This document shows positions 5,753 to 12,160 of a stretch of DNA of 12,160 bases, in pieces. Location: NCBI GenBank assembly GCA_021820825.1, contig JAKADD010000030.1, forward strand, positions 1 through 12,160. Reading direction: 5' to 3'. This stretch comes from Bacillota bacterium (lineage in GTDB: Bacteria > Bacillota > Bacilli > Alicyclobacillales > SLC66). The translations under genes were made by a program, and so were the position numbers. The first letter of the stretch is position 1. Each line of letters begins with the position of its first letter. The notes beneath the pieces were generated by a model. It was not told where the DNA came from. It did not search any database and saw only the letters and a program-made list of their open reading frames with translations.

Positions 5753-7060
5753 TTGATAGAACGGTATTCATTACCTGAGATGGCCGCCGTCTGGACTCTG
5801 GACAACCGTTATCAGGCTTGGCTGGAAGTTGAAATCGCCGCCTGTGAAGCATGGGCTGAACTCGGCGTCATTCCTGTCGAAGACGCCCGGCTGATTCGCA
5901 AGAATGCGGTTGTCGACGTGCAGCGGGCGCTGGAAATTGAACAGGAGACCCGGCATGACGTTGTGGCGTTTACGCGCGCGGTGTCCGAGAGCCTGGGAAC
6001 AGAACGCAAATGGGTGCACTATGGACTCACAAGCACCGATGTGGTTGATACGGCCTTGGGCTTTCAACTGCGTCAGGCAAACGGACTGCTGCTTCTTAAA
6101 CTGCAGGCGCTTACGGCGACGCTGCGCCTGCAGGCGCTGCGCTACAAAGACACGGTCATGATGGGCCGCACGCACGGGGTGCACGCGGAACCGACCACGT
6201 TTGGGCTGAAACTGGCGCTTTATTATGCGGAGATGACACGCAACCTGGAACGCTTTCAGCGCGCCGCGGAAACAGTCCGCTACGGCAAGCTGTCTGGAGC
6301 CGTGGGCACATACGCCAACATCGATCCGCGCGTCGAGACGCTGGTGTGCGAGCGGCTCGGGCTCAAGCCGGCGCCGATCTCGACGCAAACGCTGCAGCGT
6401 GACCGGCATGCCGAGTATATGGCGACGCTGGCGCTGATTGCGACAACGCTCGACAAGATCGCCACAGAGATCAGAGGTCTGCAGAAAACGGAGATCCGCG
6501 AAGTGGAGGAGCCGTTTGCGGCAGGCCAGAAGGGATCCTCCGCGATGCCGCATAAACGCAATCCGGTGACCTGCGAGCAGATCTCCGGACTGGCGCGGGT
6601 GATGAGAGGCAACATGCTCGCCGCTTACGAAAACGTGGTCCTGTGGCACGAGCGGGACATTTCGCATTCGTCCGTCGAACGCGTGATTCTGCCTGACAGC
6701 ACGATTTTGCTGCACTATCTGCTGCACAAGATGAACGGCATTCTCGCAGGGCTCACGGTATTTCCGGAACGGATGAAGAAAAACATGGAGAAGACGTATG
6801 GGCTCATCTATTCGCAGCGGGTGCTGCTTGCGCTGATTGAGCATGGCGTCGCGCGGGAAGAAGCGTACGACGCCGTGCAGGCGAAGGCCATGCAGGCGTG
6901 GGAAGAAGAGCGTTCCTTCGCCGAACTGGCGGCGCAGGAACCGCTGGTGCAGCGGCATTTGCAGAAGGACGAACTGGCCGCCTGTTTCGACTACCGCGTT
7001 CATCTGCAGCATGTGGACATGATCTTTGCACGGCTCGGTTTGCAGGAGTTGGAGCAGTAA
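5753..7060 (+). CDS. purB: Adenylosuccinate lyase
   Basis: PurB releases fumarate from SAICAR (giving AICAR) and from adenylosuccinate (giving AMP). The protein has 435 residues, against about 431 in B. subtilis, and belongs to the fumarase/aspartase superfamily. It starts [15 protein letters not shown], the typical family N-terminus. H68 ([10 protein letters not shown]), H89 ([10 protein letters not shown]) and H141 ([10 protein letters not shown]) fall at the same numbers as the active-site histidines reported for the B. subtilis enzyme. The superfamily signature [10 protein letters not shown] is at 262-271 and carries the catalytic serine of the mobile loop. The start is TTG 5753, with AGGGAG (5741-5746) 6 bases upstream; the matching histidine numbering independently supports it. 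The frame is open back to 5663, but that codon precedes the predicted transcription start. It is the first gene of the operon here, and purC follows after 72 bases. Confidence 0.97.
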   Translation: MIERYSLPEMAAVWTLDNRYQAWLEVEIAACEAWAELGVIPVEDARLIRKNAVVDVQRALEIEQETRHDVVAFTRAVSESLGTERKWVHYGLTSTDVVDTALGFQLRQANGLLLLKLQALTATLRLQALRYKDTVMMGRTHGVHAEPTTFGLKLALYYAEMTRNLERFQRAAETVRYGKLSGAVGTYANIDPRVETLVCERLGLKPAPISTQTLQRDRHAEYMATLALIATTLDKIATEIRGLQKTEIREVEEPFAAGQKGSSAMPHKRNPVTCEQISGLARVMRGNMLAAYENVVLWHERDISHSSVERVILPDSTILLHYLLHKMNGILAGLTVFPERMKKNMEKTYGLIYSQRVLLALIEHGVAREEAYDAVQAKAMQAWEEERSFAELAAQEPLVQRHLQKDELAACFDYRVHLQHVDMIFARLGLQELEQ

Positions 7061-7076
7061 TTCAGGAGCAGTAATT
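7051..7076 (+). repeat. Tandem 12-base exact repeat across the purB stop codon
   Basis: GGAGCAGTAATT occurs at 7051-7062, covering the last codons and TAA stop of purB, and again at 7065-7076, with a 14-base period. The upstream CAGGAG is also repeated (7043-7048, 7063-7068). This looks like a small slippage duplication that copied the end of purB into the intergenic space. Confidence 0.75.
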
Positions 7077-7089
7077 GTTTGGAACGATA

Positions 7090-7106
7090 ATGCGGAGGCG
7101 CCGCAT
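7090..7106 (+). other. Hairpin in the purB-purC gap
   Basis: ATGCGG (7090-7095) and CCGCAT (7101-7106) form a perfect 6-bp stem with loop AGGCG. It lies 26 bases before the purC GTG and 13 bases before its G-rich Shine-Dalgarno (7120-7125). No T-run follows, so an RNA-stability or translational role is more likely than termination. Confidence 0.45.
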
Positions 7107-7132
7107 GCGTCATCCGGTCGGGGGGAACAGTC

Positions 7133-7840
7133 GTGGAGAGAGGTCGCTTGCTTTACGAAGGCAAGGCGAAACGCGTCTATGAAACAGAGCGCCCGGACGC
7201 CTATCTGGTTGAGTTCAAGGATGACGCGACTGCGTTCAATGGGCAGAAACGCGGTCAGATCGAGGGTAAGGGGCGTTACAACAACCGCATCAGTGAAATC
7301 CTGTTCGGCATCCTGACCGCAGCGGGCATTCGAACGCATTTCTTGCACTCAGTAGGGGAGCGCGAAATGCTGGTTCGCCGCGTGACGATCATTCCTCTGG
7401 AAGTCGTGACGCGCAACATCGTGGCGGGCACTCTGGCGACGCGTGTGGGGATTGCGGAAGGCACTCCGCTGAAGCGTCCGGTGGTGGAGTTCTATTATAA
7501 AAATGATGATCTCGGCGACCCGCTGGTCAATCGGTCGCATGCGCTGGCCCTGGAACTCGCAACCATGGAACAGATGGCATGGCTGGAAGAGACCGCGCTC
7601 CAGATCAATGACATTCTGCAGAGGGAATTTTCAAAGCGCGGCGTGGTTCTTGTCGATTTCAAGCTCGAATTCGGTTTGCTGCCAGATGGGTCGCTGCTGC
7701 TTGCCGACGAGATCTCGCCGGACACCTGCCGATTGTGGGACGCCGCCAGCATGGAAAAATTGGACAAGGATCGATTTCGCAGGGATCTTGGCCAGGTGGA
7801 AGAGGCGTACAGAGAGATTCTGCGCCGTCTGGAGGCGTGA
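7133..7840 (+). CDS. purC: SAICAR synthetase (phosphoribosylaminoimidazole-succinocarboxamide synthase)
   Basis: PurC joins CAIR and aspartate with ATP to give SAICAR; PurB then acts on the product. The protein has 235 residues, the normal size for the bacterial single-domain enzyme. [17 protein letters not shown] (2-18) forms the N-terminal nucleotide-binding strands and glycine-rich loop. [10 protein letters not shown] (28-37), [14 protein letters not shown] (91-104) and [17 protein letters not shown] (114-130) are typical blocks. The two classic signatures are LVDFKLEFG (173-181) and [12 protein letters not shown] (192-203). The GTG 7133 start follows GGGGGG (7120-7125) by 7 bases and gives the canonical N-terminus. 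The gap to purB is 72 bases and contains the repeat and hairpin listed separately. The gap to purS is 126 bases, the longest in the operon here. Confidence 0.97.
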   Translation: MERGRLLYEGKAKRVYETERPDAYLVEFKDDATAFNGQKRGQIEGKGRYNNRISEILFGILTAAGIRTHFLHSVGEREMLVRRVTIIPLEVVTRNIVAGTLATRVGIAEGTPLKRPVVEFYYKNDDLGDPLVNRSHALALELATMEQMAWLEETALQINDILQREFSKRGVVLVDFKLEFGLLPDGSLLLADEISPDTCRLWDAASMEKLDKDRFRRDLGQVEEAYREILRRLEA

Positions 7841-7850
7841 CGAACGTTGC

Positions 7851-7871
7851 GAGTCGAGGCGGACTCTTTTT
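7851..7871 (+). terminator. Weak terminator-like hairpin after purC
   Basis: GAGTC (7851-7855) and GACTC (7862-7866) form a 5-bp stem with a 6-base loop, followed directly by five T residues (7867-7871). The stem is short, so full termination is unlikely. Partial read-through between purC and purS would set the ratio of downstream gene products. It starts 10 bases after the purC stop. Confidence 0.4.
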
Positions 7872-7875
7872 GGGA

Positions 7876-7938
7876 TTCGCGCGTAGGCTGTCGGTTTCGC
7901 ATGCTGAGGTGTGTCGTATTCGCATTCTGAGGCTGTCC
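7876..7938 (+). repeat. Three imperfect repeats in the purC-purS gap
   Basis: Three units start TTCGC and end in a GGCTGTC/GTGTGTC-like block: 7876-7894, 7896-7916 (TTCGCATGCTGAGGTGTG...) and 7919-7938 (TTCGCATTCTGAGGCTGTCC). Units two and three are clearly alike; the first is more degenerate. The spacings are 20 and 23 bases. They fill most of the stretch between the terminator-like hairpin and the purS Shine-Dalgarno. I see no small gene here. Confidence 0.5.
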
Positions 7939-7966
7939 ACCACAAGCGTTAGGGAGGCTTGGTGAC

Positions 7967-8224
7967 TTGAATCTGTTGGCGAAGATTTATGTGACACTGA
8001 AAGGGAGTGTGCTCGACCCTCAGGGGGCGGCCGTCACCCATGCGTTGCACGCTCTGTCTTATGATGCGGTGCAGGATGTGCGGATTGGCAAGTATATGGA
8101 AGTGACATTGTCTGCGCCGGATGAGAAGCGGGCGCATGAGCTTGTGCGCGGAATGTGCGAGCGTCTGCTTACCAACCCGGTCATTGAGACATACACGTAC
8201 GAACTTGCGGAGGTCACGCCGTGA
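7967..8224 (+). CDS. purS: FGAM synthase subunit PurS
   Basis: PurS is the small structural subunit of the three-part formylglycinamidine ribonucleotide synthase; it is thought to bridge PurQ and PurL so that ammonia passes between them. It has 85 residues, the normal size. Recognisable blocks are AKIYVTLKGSVLDPQG (5-20), HALHALSYDAVQDVRIGKY (25-43) and the C-terminal LLTNPVIETYTYEL (67-80). The start is TTG 7967 with AGGGAGG (7951-7957) 9 bases upstream; a nearby GTG at 7962 is followed at once by a stop in its frame. The stop overlaps the purQ start in a GTGA arrangement (4 bases), typical of translational coupling between subunits of one complex. Confidence 0.96.
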   Translation: MNLLAKIYVTLKGSVLDPQGAAVTHALHALSYDAVQDVRIGKYMEVTLSAPDEKRAHELVRGMCERLLTNPVIETYTYELAEVTP

Positions 8225-8907
8225 AGTGCGCCGTCGTTCAGTTCCCAGGCAGCAACTGCGATATGGACGCCGTCAAGGCGCTCAACCTGGCGATCGGCGA
8301 GTCCGCCGACATCGTGTGGCATACGGTCGCGTCGCTGGAAGCGTACGATCTGATTGTTCTCCCCGGCGGATTCGCCTATGGCGATTATCTGCGCGCTGGC
8401 GCGATCGCGCGTTTTTCTGCGGTCATGGAGGCCGTGGCGCGAGAGGCGAACCGGGGAAAATTGGTGCTTGGCATCTGCAACGGATTTCAGGTGCTTACGG
8501 AAGGCGGATTGCTGCCGGGAGCGCTGAGGCGCAACGAGTCGCTGCAGTTTCGCTCTGAGATCGCCGCGCTGGAAGTGGTGAACGCCGACACCGCATTCAC
8601 CCGTCATTATCGGGCGGGTGAGACGATCCGCATCCCGATCGCGCACGGAGAGGGCAACTACTATGCAGACGAGCAGACGCTGCAGCGGATGCGCGAATGC
8701 GGCCAGATCGTCTTTCGCTATGCCAGAGAGCACAATCCCAATGGGTCAGTGGACGACATCGCCGGCGTGATTAACGAACGCGGCAATGTGCTGGGGATGA
8801 TGCCGCATCCGGAACGCGCGGTCCATTCGCTGCTTGGCAGCGCCGACGGGGCGCGTCTGTTCACAGCGATCTTAGCGAGTTGGAGGGAAGAATATGCCGC
8901 GCGATGA
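8221..8907 (+). CDS. purQ: FGAM synthase subunit PurQ (glutaminase)
   Basis: PurQ is the class I (triad) glutamine amidotransferase that supplies ammonia to PurL for conversion of FGAR to FGAM. It has 228 residues, normal for stand-alone PurQ. The N-terminus [13 protein letters not shown] (2-14) and [17 protein letters not shown] (47-63) form the conserved substrate region. The nucleophile is C86 in [12 protein letters not shown]196 and E198 in MMPHPERAV complete the triad. Start GTG 8221 overlaps the purS stop by 4 bases. The end overlaps purL by 14 bases, and the purL Shine-Dalgarno lies inside the last codons of purQ, so synthesis of the three subunits is likely coupled. Confidence 0.97.
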   Translation: MKCAVVQFPGSNCDMDAVKALNLAIGESADIVWHTVASLEAYDLIVLPGGFAYGDYLRAGAIARFSAVMEAVAREANRGKLVLGICNGFQVLTEGGLLPGALRRNESLQFRSEIAALEVVNADTAFTRHYRAGETIRIPIAHGEGNYYADEQTLQRMRECGQIVFRYAREHNPNGSVDDIAGVINERGNVLGMMPHPERAVHSLLGSADGARLFTAILASWREEYAAR

Positions 8908-11206
8908 AGCGAATATCGGGAACGCCGCAGCGAGTGAACGGGGAGCGGTCACTGCAGCCGCGCTGGCGGAACCAACCGCGGCGCAGGTGAAAGAACGCGG
9001 CCTGTACCGGTCCTTTGGCCTGACTGACGATGAGTATGAGCGGATTGTCAGCCTGCTTGGCCGCCAGCCGGGATACGTGGAGACCGGGATCTTCAGCGTC
9101 ATGTGGTCCGAACACTGCAGCTACAAGAGTTCGCGTAAGGTCCTGCGCCGGTTTCCGACCACTGGGCCGCAGGTCTTGCAAGGACCGGGAGAAAATGCTG
9201 GCATCGTCGACATTGGCGACGGTCAGGCAGTCGCCTTCAAGATTGAGAGCCACAACCATCCGACTGCGATTGAACCGTATCAGGGTGCGGCGACAGGCGT
9301 CGGCGGAATCATCCGCGATGTGTTCACGATGGGAGCGCGGCCAGTGGCGCTCCTGAACAGTCTGCGTTTTGGCACGCTCGACCAGGCGCGCAACCGCTAC
9401 CTGTTTGCGCAGTCAGTCGCTGGCATTGGGGGATACGGAAACTGCATCGGAATTCCGACGGTTGGCGGCGAAGTCGTATTTGATGAACGCTACGATCATA
9501 ATCCGCTCGTCAACGCCATGTGTGTTGGGTTGCTGGAGCATGGCCAGATGGCAACCGGAACAGCGAGCGGAGTGGGCAACCCGGTTCTGGTGGTCGGCGC
9601 CAGAACGGGCCGCGACGGCATTCACGGCGCCACGTTCGCCTCGGCCATAGATCCGCACGCCAAAGAGCGGTCGGCGGTCCAGGTGGGCGATCCATTTATG
9701 GAGAAGCTGCTGCTGGAGGCGTGTCTCGAACTGATTGCCACAGGCAAAGTGGTTGGCATACAGGATATGGGCGCCGCGGGACTCACATCGTCGTCCGCGG
9801 AGATGGCGAGCCGAGCTGGCAGCGGCCTGACACTTGACGTAACGCGTGTGCCCTGTCGCGAAGAGGGCATGACGCCGTACGAGATCATGCTGTCGGAGTC
9901 TCAGGAGCGCATGCTTGTGGTGATGACAAGAGGCGAGGAGCACGCGGCTGAAGCGGTGTTCCAGAGATGGGGCCTGGAAGCTGCCGTGATCGGAACGGTG
10001 ACGGATGACGGGCTGTTGCGCATCCGTGAAGGCGACCGCGTGGCGGCTGAGATTCCGGTCACGGCGCTTGTCGACGAGGCGCCCGTGCTCGATCGCCCGG
10101 CGACGCGGCCGCGCTATCTGGATGAGTTGCTTGCCAAATCTGCACTGACGGAACCGGAAGACTACGGGCAGGACTTGCTGCGTTTGCTGGCGCGTCCGAC
10201 GATTGCCAGCAAGGAATGGGTGTATCGGCAATACGATTCGATGGTGCGCACCGAGACGTTTGTCAGGCCAGGTTCCGATGCGGCTGTGATCGGAGTGCCG
10301 GGCACGGGCAAGGCGCTCGCCCTCACGACAGACGGCAACGGACGACACGTTTACCTCGATCCCTACGCTGGCGGTGTGCGGGCGGTCGCGGAAGCTGCGC
10401 GCAACCTCGTGTGCAGCGGGGCGCGTCCACTGGCTGTCACGGACTGCCTGAACTACGGGAACCCCGAGAAGCCAGAGGTGTTCTATCAGCTGGAGCAGTC
10501 TGCCGCCGGGATGAGCGCCGCCTGCGAGGCGCTCCGGACGCCTGTGATCAGTGGCAACGTGTCTCTGTACAATGAGTCGCACGGTGTGGACATCTACCCT
10601 ACGCCAGTGGTCGGAATGGTTGGTCTGATCGAAGATCTGGCCCTGATCACGACGAGCGCTTGGCAGGGCGCCGGTCACGACGTCTATGTGCTCGGCGCGT
10701 TCTCCGCTGCAGCGGGAAACGGCAGCCAGCTCGGCGGATCTGAATACCTGGCGCTGCGCGATCCTGCAAACGCGCTGCGCTATGCGCCGCCGCTGTTTGA
10801 TCTTGCCGCGGAGGCGGCGTTGCAGCGTCTTTGCACGGAGGCGATCCGGCAGCGTCTGATCCTGTCGGCCCACGACGTTTCGGACGGCGGATTGCTGACA
10901 GCGTTCGCGGAGTGCGCAATTGCGGGGGATCTGGGCGCCGATCTGCACTTGGCGGACGGCGGTCAAGCGCTCATGAGTGTGTGTTTTGGCGAAGGCGTGT
11001 CCCAAATCGTGGTGGAAGTGGAGCCGTCTTCTGCGCCTGCGCTGCAAAGTCTGGCTGCAGAACTGGCCGTTTCGGTCACGCGTTGCGGCGTGACGACCGC
11101 CGCTGGCGCGTTGCGGGTGTCAGCCGCCGGCAATGAAATTGTGAACATCGGTGTGACGGCGTTGCGAGAGTCATGGCAGGGAGCGATTGCCTCATGGATG
11201 CAGTGA
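8894..11206 (+). CDS. purL: FGAM synthase subunit PurL (small type)
   Basis: PurL is the ATP-dependent catalytic subunit that turns FGAR plus ammonia into FGAM. It has 770 residues against about 742 in B. subtilis, so it is the small type without a fused glutaminase. Conserved parts include [13 protein letters not shown] (26-38), [16 protein letters not shown] (65-80, with H74), the GPGENAG loop (98-104), [25 protein letters not shown] (115-139) and the second AIRS-like half with [17 protein letters not shown] and [12 protein letters not shown] 8894 is supported by GGAGGG (8882-8887) 6 bases upstream. An alanine-rich N-terminal extension of about 22 residues is the main difference from B. subtilis. 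The 3' end overlaps the purF start by 13 bases. Confidence 0.97.
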   Translation: MPRDEANIGNAAASERGAVTAAALAEPTAAQVKERGLYRSFGLTDDEYERIVSLLGRQPGYVETGIFSVMWSEHCSYKSSRKVLRRFPTTGPQVLQGPGENAGIVDIGDGQAVAFKIESHNHPTAIEPYQGAATGVGGIIRDVFTMGARPVALLNSLRFGTLDQARNRYLFAQSVAGIGGYGNCIGIPTVGGEVVFDERYDHNPLVNAMCVGLLEHGQMATGTASGVGNPVLVVGARTGRDGIHGATFASAIDPHAKERSAVQVGDPFMEKLLLEACLELIATGKVVGIQDMGAAGLTSSSAEMASRAGSGLTLDVTRVPCREEGMTPYEIMLSESQERMLVVMTRGEEHAAEAVFQRWGLEAAVIGTVTDDGLLRIREGDRVAAEIPVTALVDEAPVLDRPATRPRYLDELLAKSALTEPEDYGQDLLRLLARPTIASKEWVYRQYDSMVRTETFVRPGSDAAVIGVPGTGKALALTTDGNGRHVYLDPYAGGVRAVAEAARNLVCSGARPLAVTDCLNYGNPEKPEVFYQLEQSAAGMSAACEALRTPVISGNVSLYNESHGVDIYPTPVVGMVGLIEDLALITTSAWQGAGHDVYVLGAFSAAAGNGSQLGGSEYLALRDPANALRYAPPLFDLAAEAALQRLCTEAIRQRLILSAHDVSDGGLLTAFAECAIAGDLGADLHLADGGQALMSVCFGEGVSQIVVEVEPSSAPALQSLAAELAVSVTRCGVTTAAGALRVSAAGNEIVNIGVTALRESWQGAIASWMQ

Positions 11207-12160
11207 TGGACGATATCGAAATGGACGATGCAGGGGACAAGATGCACGAAGAATGCGGCGTGTTTGGCGTCTGGGGTCATCCGGAGGCGGCGCAACTCAC
11301 CTACTACGGCCTGTACGCATTGCAGCATCGCGGCCAGGAGAGCGCGGGCATCGCCTCCGTGGACGAACTGACGATGCACAGCCATCGCGGCATGGGACTT
11401 GTGGCGGATGTGTTCGCAGGCGATCGGCTCCAGAGTCTGCGGGGACACGCGGCCGTCGGCCATGTTCGCTACTCCACGACCGGAGGCAGTACACTGCGCA
11501 ACGCCCAACCGCTCGTCTTTGACTTCAAGCAGGGCAATATCGCGCTCGCGCACAACGGCAACATCATCAACGCGCGGCAGATTCACGATATTCTGGAGCA
11601 GCAGGGCAGCATCTTTCAGTCGACGAGCGATACGGAAGTCGTGGCGCATCTGATCGCGCGCGGCATCTATCAGACGATCGCGGAAAATGTCAGGGAGAGC
11701 ATGTCGATGCTGAAAGGCGGGTACGCGTTCGTCATTTTGACCGACGACCATCTGATCGCCATGCGCGACCCGCACGGATTGCGGCCCATGGTGCTCGGCA
11801 AACTGGCCGGCGCCTATGTGGTCGCCTCTGAAACGTGTGCGTTTGATACGATTGGCGCGGAGTTTATTCGCGACGTGGAACCGGGCGAGATGCTGATCAT
11901 TGACAATGAGGGACTGCGCGAAGAACGGTTTGCCGCCGCTTCGCGCAGAGCGCTGTGCACGTTTGAGTATATCTATTTCGCCCGTCCCGACAGTGATATT
12001 GATGGGTATAACGTGCACATGGTGCGCAAACAGTTGGGCCGGTTGCTTGCTCGGGAGACCCCGGCCGCCGCCGATGTGGTGATTGGCGTTCCGGATTCGA
12101 GCATCTCCGCCGCGATCGGCTACGCGGAAGAGGCGGGGCTCCCCTATGAGATCGGCCTGA
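11194..12160 (+). CDS. purF: Amidophosphoribosyltransferase, N-terminal part; runs off the window
   Basis: PurF catalyses the committed step of purine synthesis, PRPP plus glutamine to 5-phosphoribosylamine. The frame is open from ATG 11194 to the last base, giving 322 complete codons. The mature N-terminus is expected at C21 ([10 protein letters not shown]), the Ntn-type glutaminase nucleophile. [37 protein letters not shown] (N121-G122 as oxyanion hole), [20 protein letters not shown] and [11 protein letters not shown] follow in family order. The PRPP-binding loop and Fe-S cysteines should lie beyond the window. ATG 11194 is chosen for AGGGAG (11178-11183), 10 bases upstream, and gives a 20-residue propeptide. 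ATG 11221 would give the 11-residue propeptide known from B. subtilis but has no clear Shine-Dalgarno; ATG 11206 and 11242 are also in frame. The start overlaps purL by 13 bases. Confidence 0.96.
   Translation, partial: MDAVMDDIEMDDAGDKMHEECGVFGVWGHPEAAQLTYYGLYALQHRGQESAGIASVDELTMHSHRGMGLVADVFAGDRLQSLRGHAAVGHVRYSTTGGSTLRNAQPLVFDFKQGNIALAHNGNIINARQIHDILEQQGSIFQSTSDTEVVAHLIARGIYQTIAENVRESMSMLKGGYAFVILTDDHLIAMRDPHGLRPMVLGKLAGAYVVASETCAFDTIGAEFIRDVEPGEMLIIDNEGLREERFAAASRRALCTFEYIYFARPDSDIDGYNVHMVRKQLGRLLARETPAAADVVIGVPDSSISAAIGYAEEAGLPYEIGL

Noticed and set aside
5771..7348. Long minus-strand open frame opposite purB and purC (525 residues)
   Set aside because: It is antisense to two clear enzymes, Arg/His/Gln-rich and without motifs; a GC-rich codon-position shadow.
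9413..11047. Long minus-strand open frame opposite purL (544 residues)
   Set aside because: It lies wholly opposite strongly conserved purL, has low-complexity His/Arg-rich content and no recognisable domain; it is a codon-bias shadow.
11187..11522. Plus-strand open frame overlapping the start of purF in another frame
   Set aside because: It is Arg/Gly-rich noise; the real coding frame here is purF, which has no stop before the window edge.
1..12160. Defence, mobile or CRISPR-type accessory system
   Set aside because: All genes are metabolic or envelope housekeeping types; there are no transposases, integrases, attachment sites or regularly spaced repeats.

Overview
The window is chromosomal housekeeping DNA, fairly GC-rich. 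It probably comes from a member of the Bacillota (class Bacilli). Four things point there: a PurS/PurQ/small-PurL FGAM synthase, a PurF with a Cys-after-propeptide start, a PurB whose histidines match Bacillus subtilis numbering, and paired PurR-type PurBoxes before the pur promoter. The GC content and frequent GTG/TTG starts would suit an Alicyclobacillus-like lineage, but that placement is a guess. I see no mobile element, phage, CRISPR array, tRNA or rRNA.

Layout. (1) 1-516 is the 3' end of guaA (GMP synthase), followed on the same strand by a Gfo/Idh/MocA-family dehydrogenase (579-1601). (2) A membrane-anchored thioredoxin-fold protein with a CPHC motif (2166-1603, minus strand) converges on the dehydrogenase with one base between the stops. 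(3) A roughly 300-bp intergenic region with divergent promoter candidates leads to argJ (start probably 2473) and a short ArgA-type N-acetylglutamate synthase (start probably 3748). Together they form a small arginine-precursor unit. (4) A GT4-like, TuaH-like glycosyltransferase (5449-4298, minus strand) converges on that unit. (5) A roughly 300-bp divergent regulatory region separates the glycosyltransferase from the purine operon. It holds inverted repeats, two inverted PurBoxes and an extended -10 promoter. (6) The operon purB-purC-purS-purQ-purL-purF runs from 5753 to the window edge, and purF is cut by the edge.

How the genes work together. PurF makes phosphoribosylamine, PurS/PurQ/PurL together form FGAM synthase, PurC makes SAICAR, and PurB acts twice (SAICAR to AICAR, and adenylosuccinate to AMP). 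GuaA makes GMP from the IMP the pathway yields. purS-purQ, purQ-purL and purL-purF overlap, which suggests translational coupling. purE and purK, which head the B. subtilis operon, are absent in front of purB. The purC-purS gap is unusually long for this operon and contains a terminator-like hairpin plus three degenerate repeats. ArgJ and the short NAGS both feed acetyl groups into the cyclic ornithine pathway.

Nothing here looks like a wholly new system. The points worth a second look are regulatory: the PurBox/promoter architecture, the structured purC-purS and purB-purC gaps, the inverted repeats between the divergent promoters, and the argJ/NAGS pairing.
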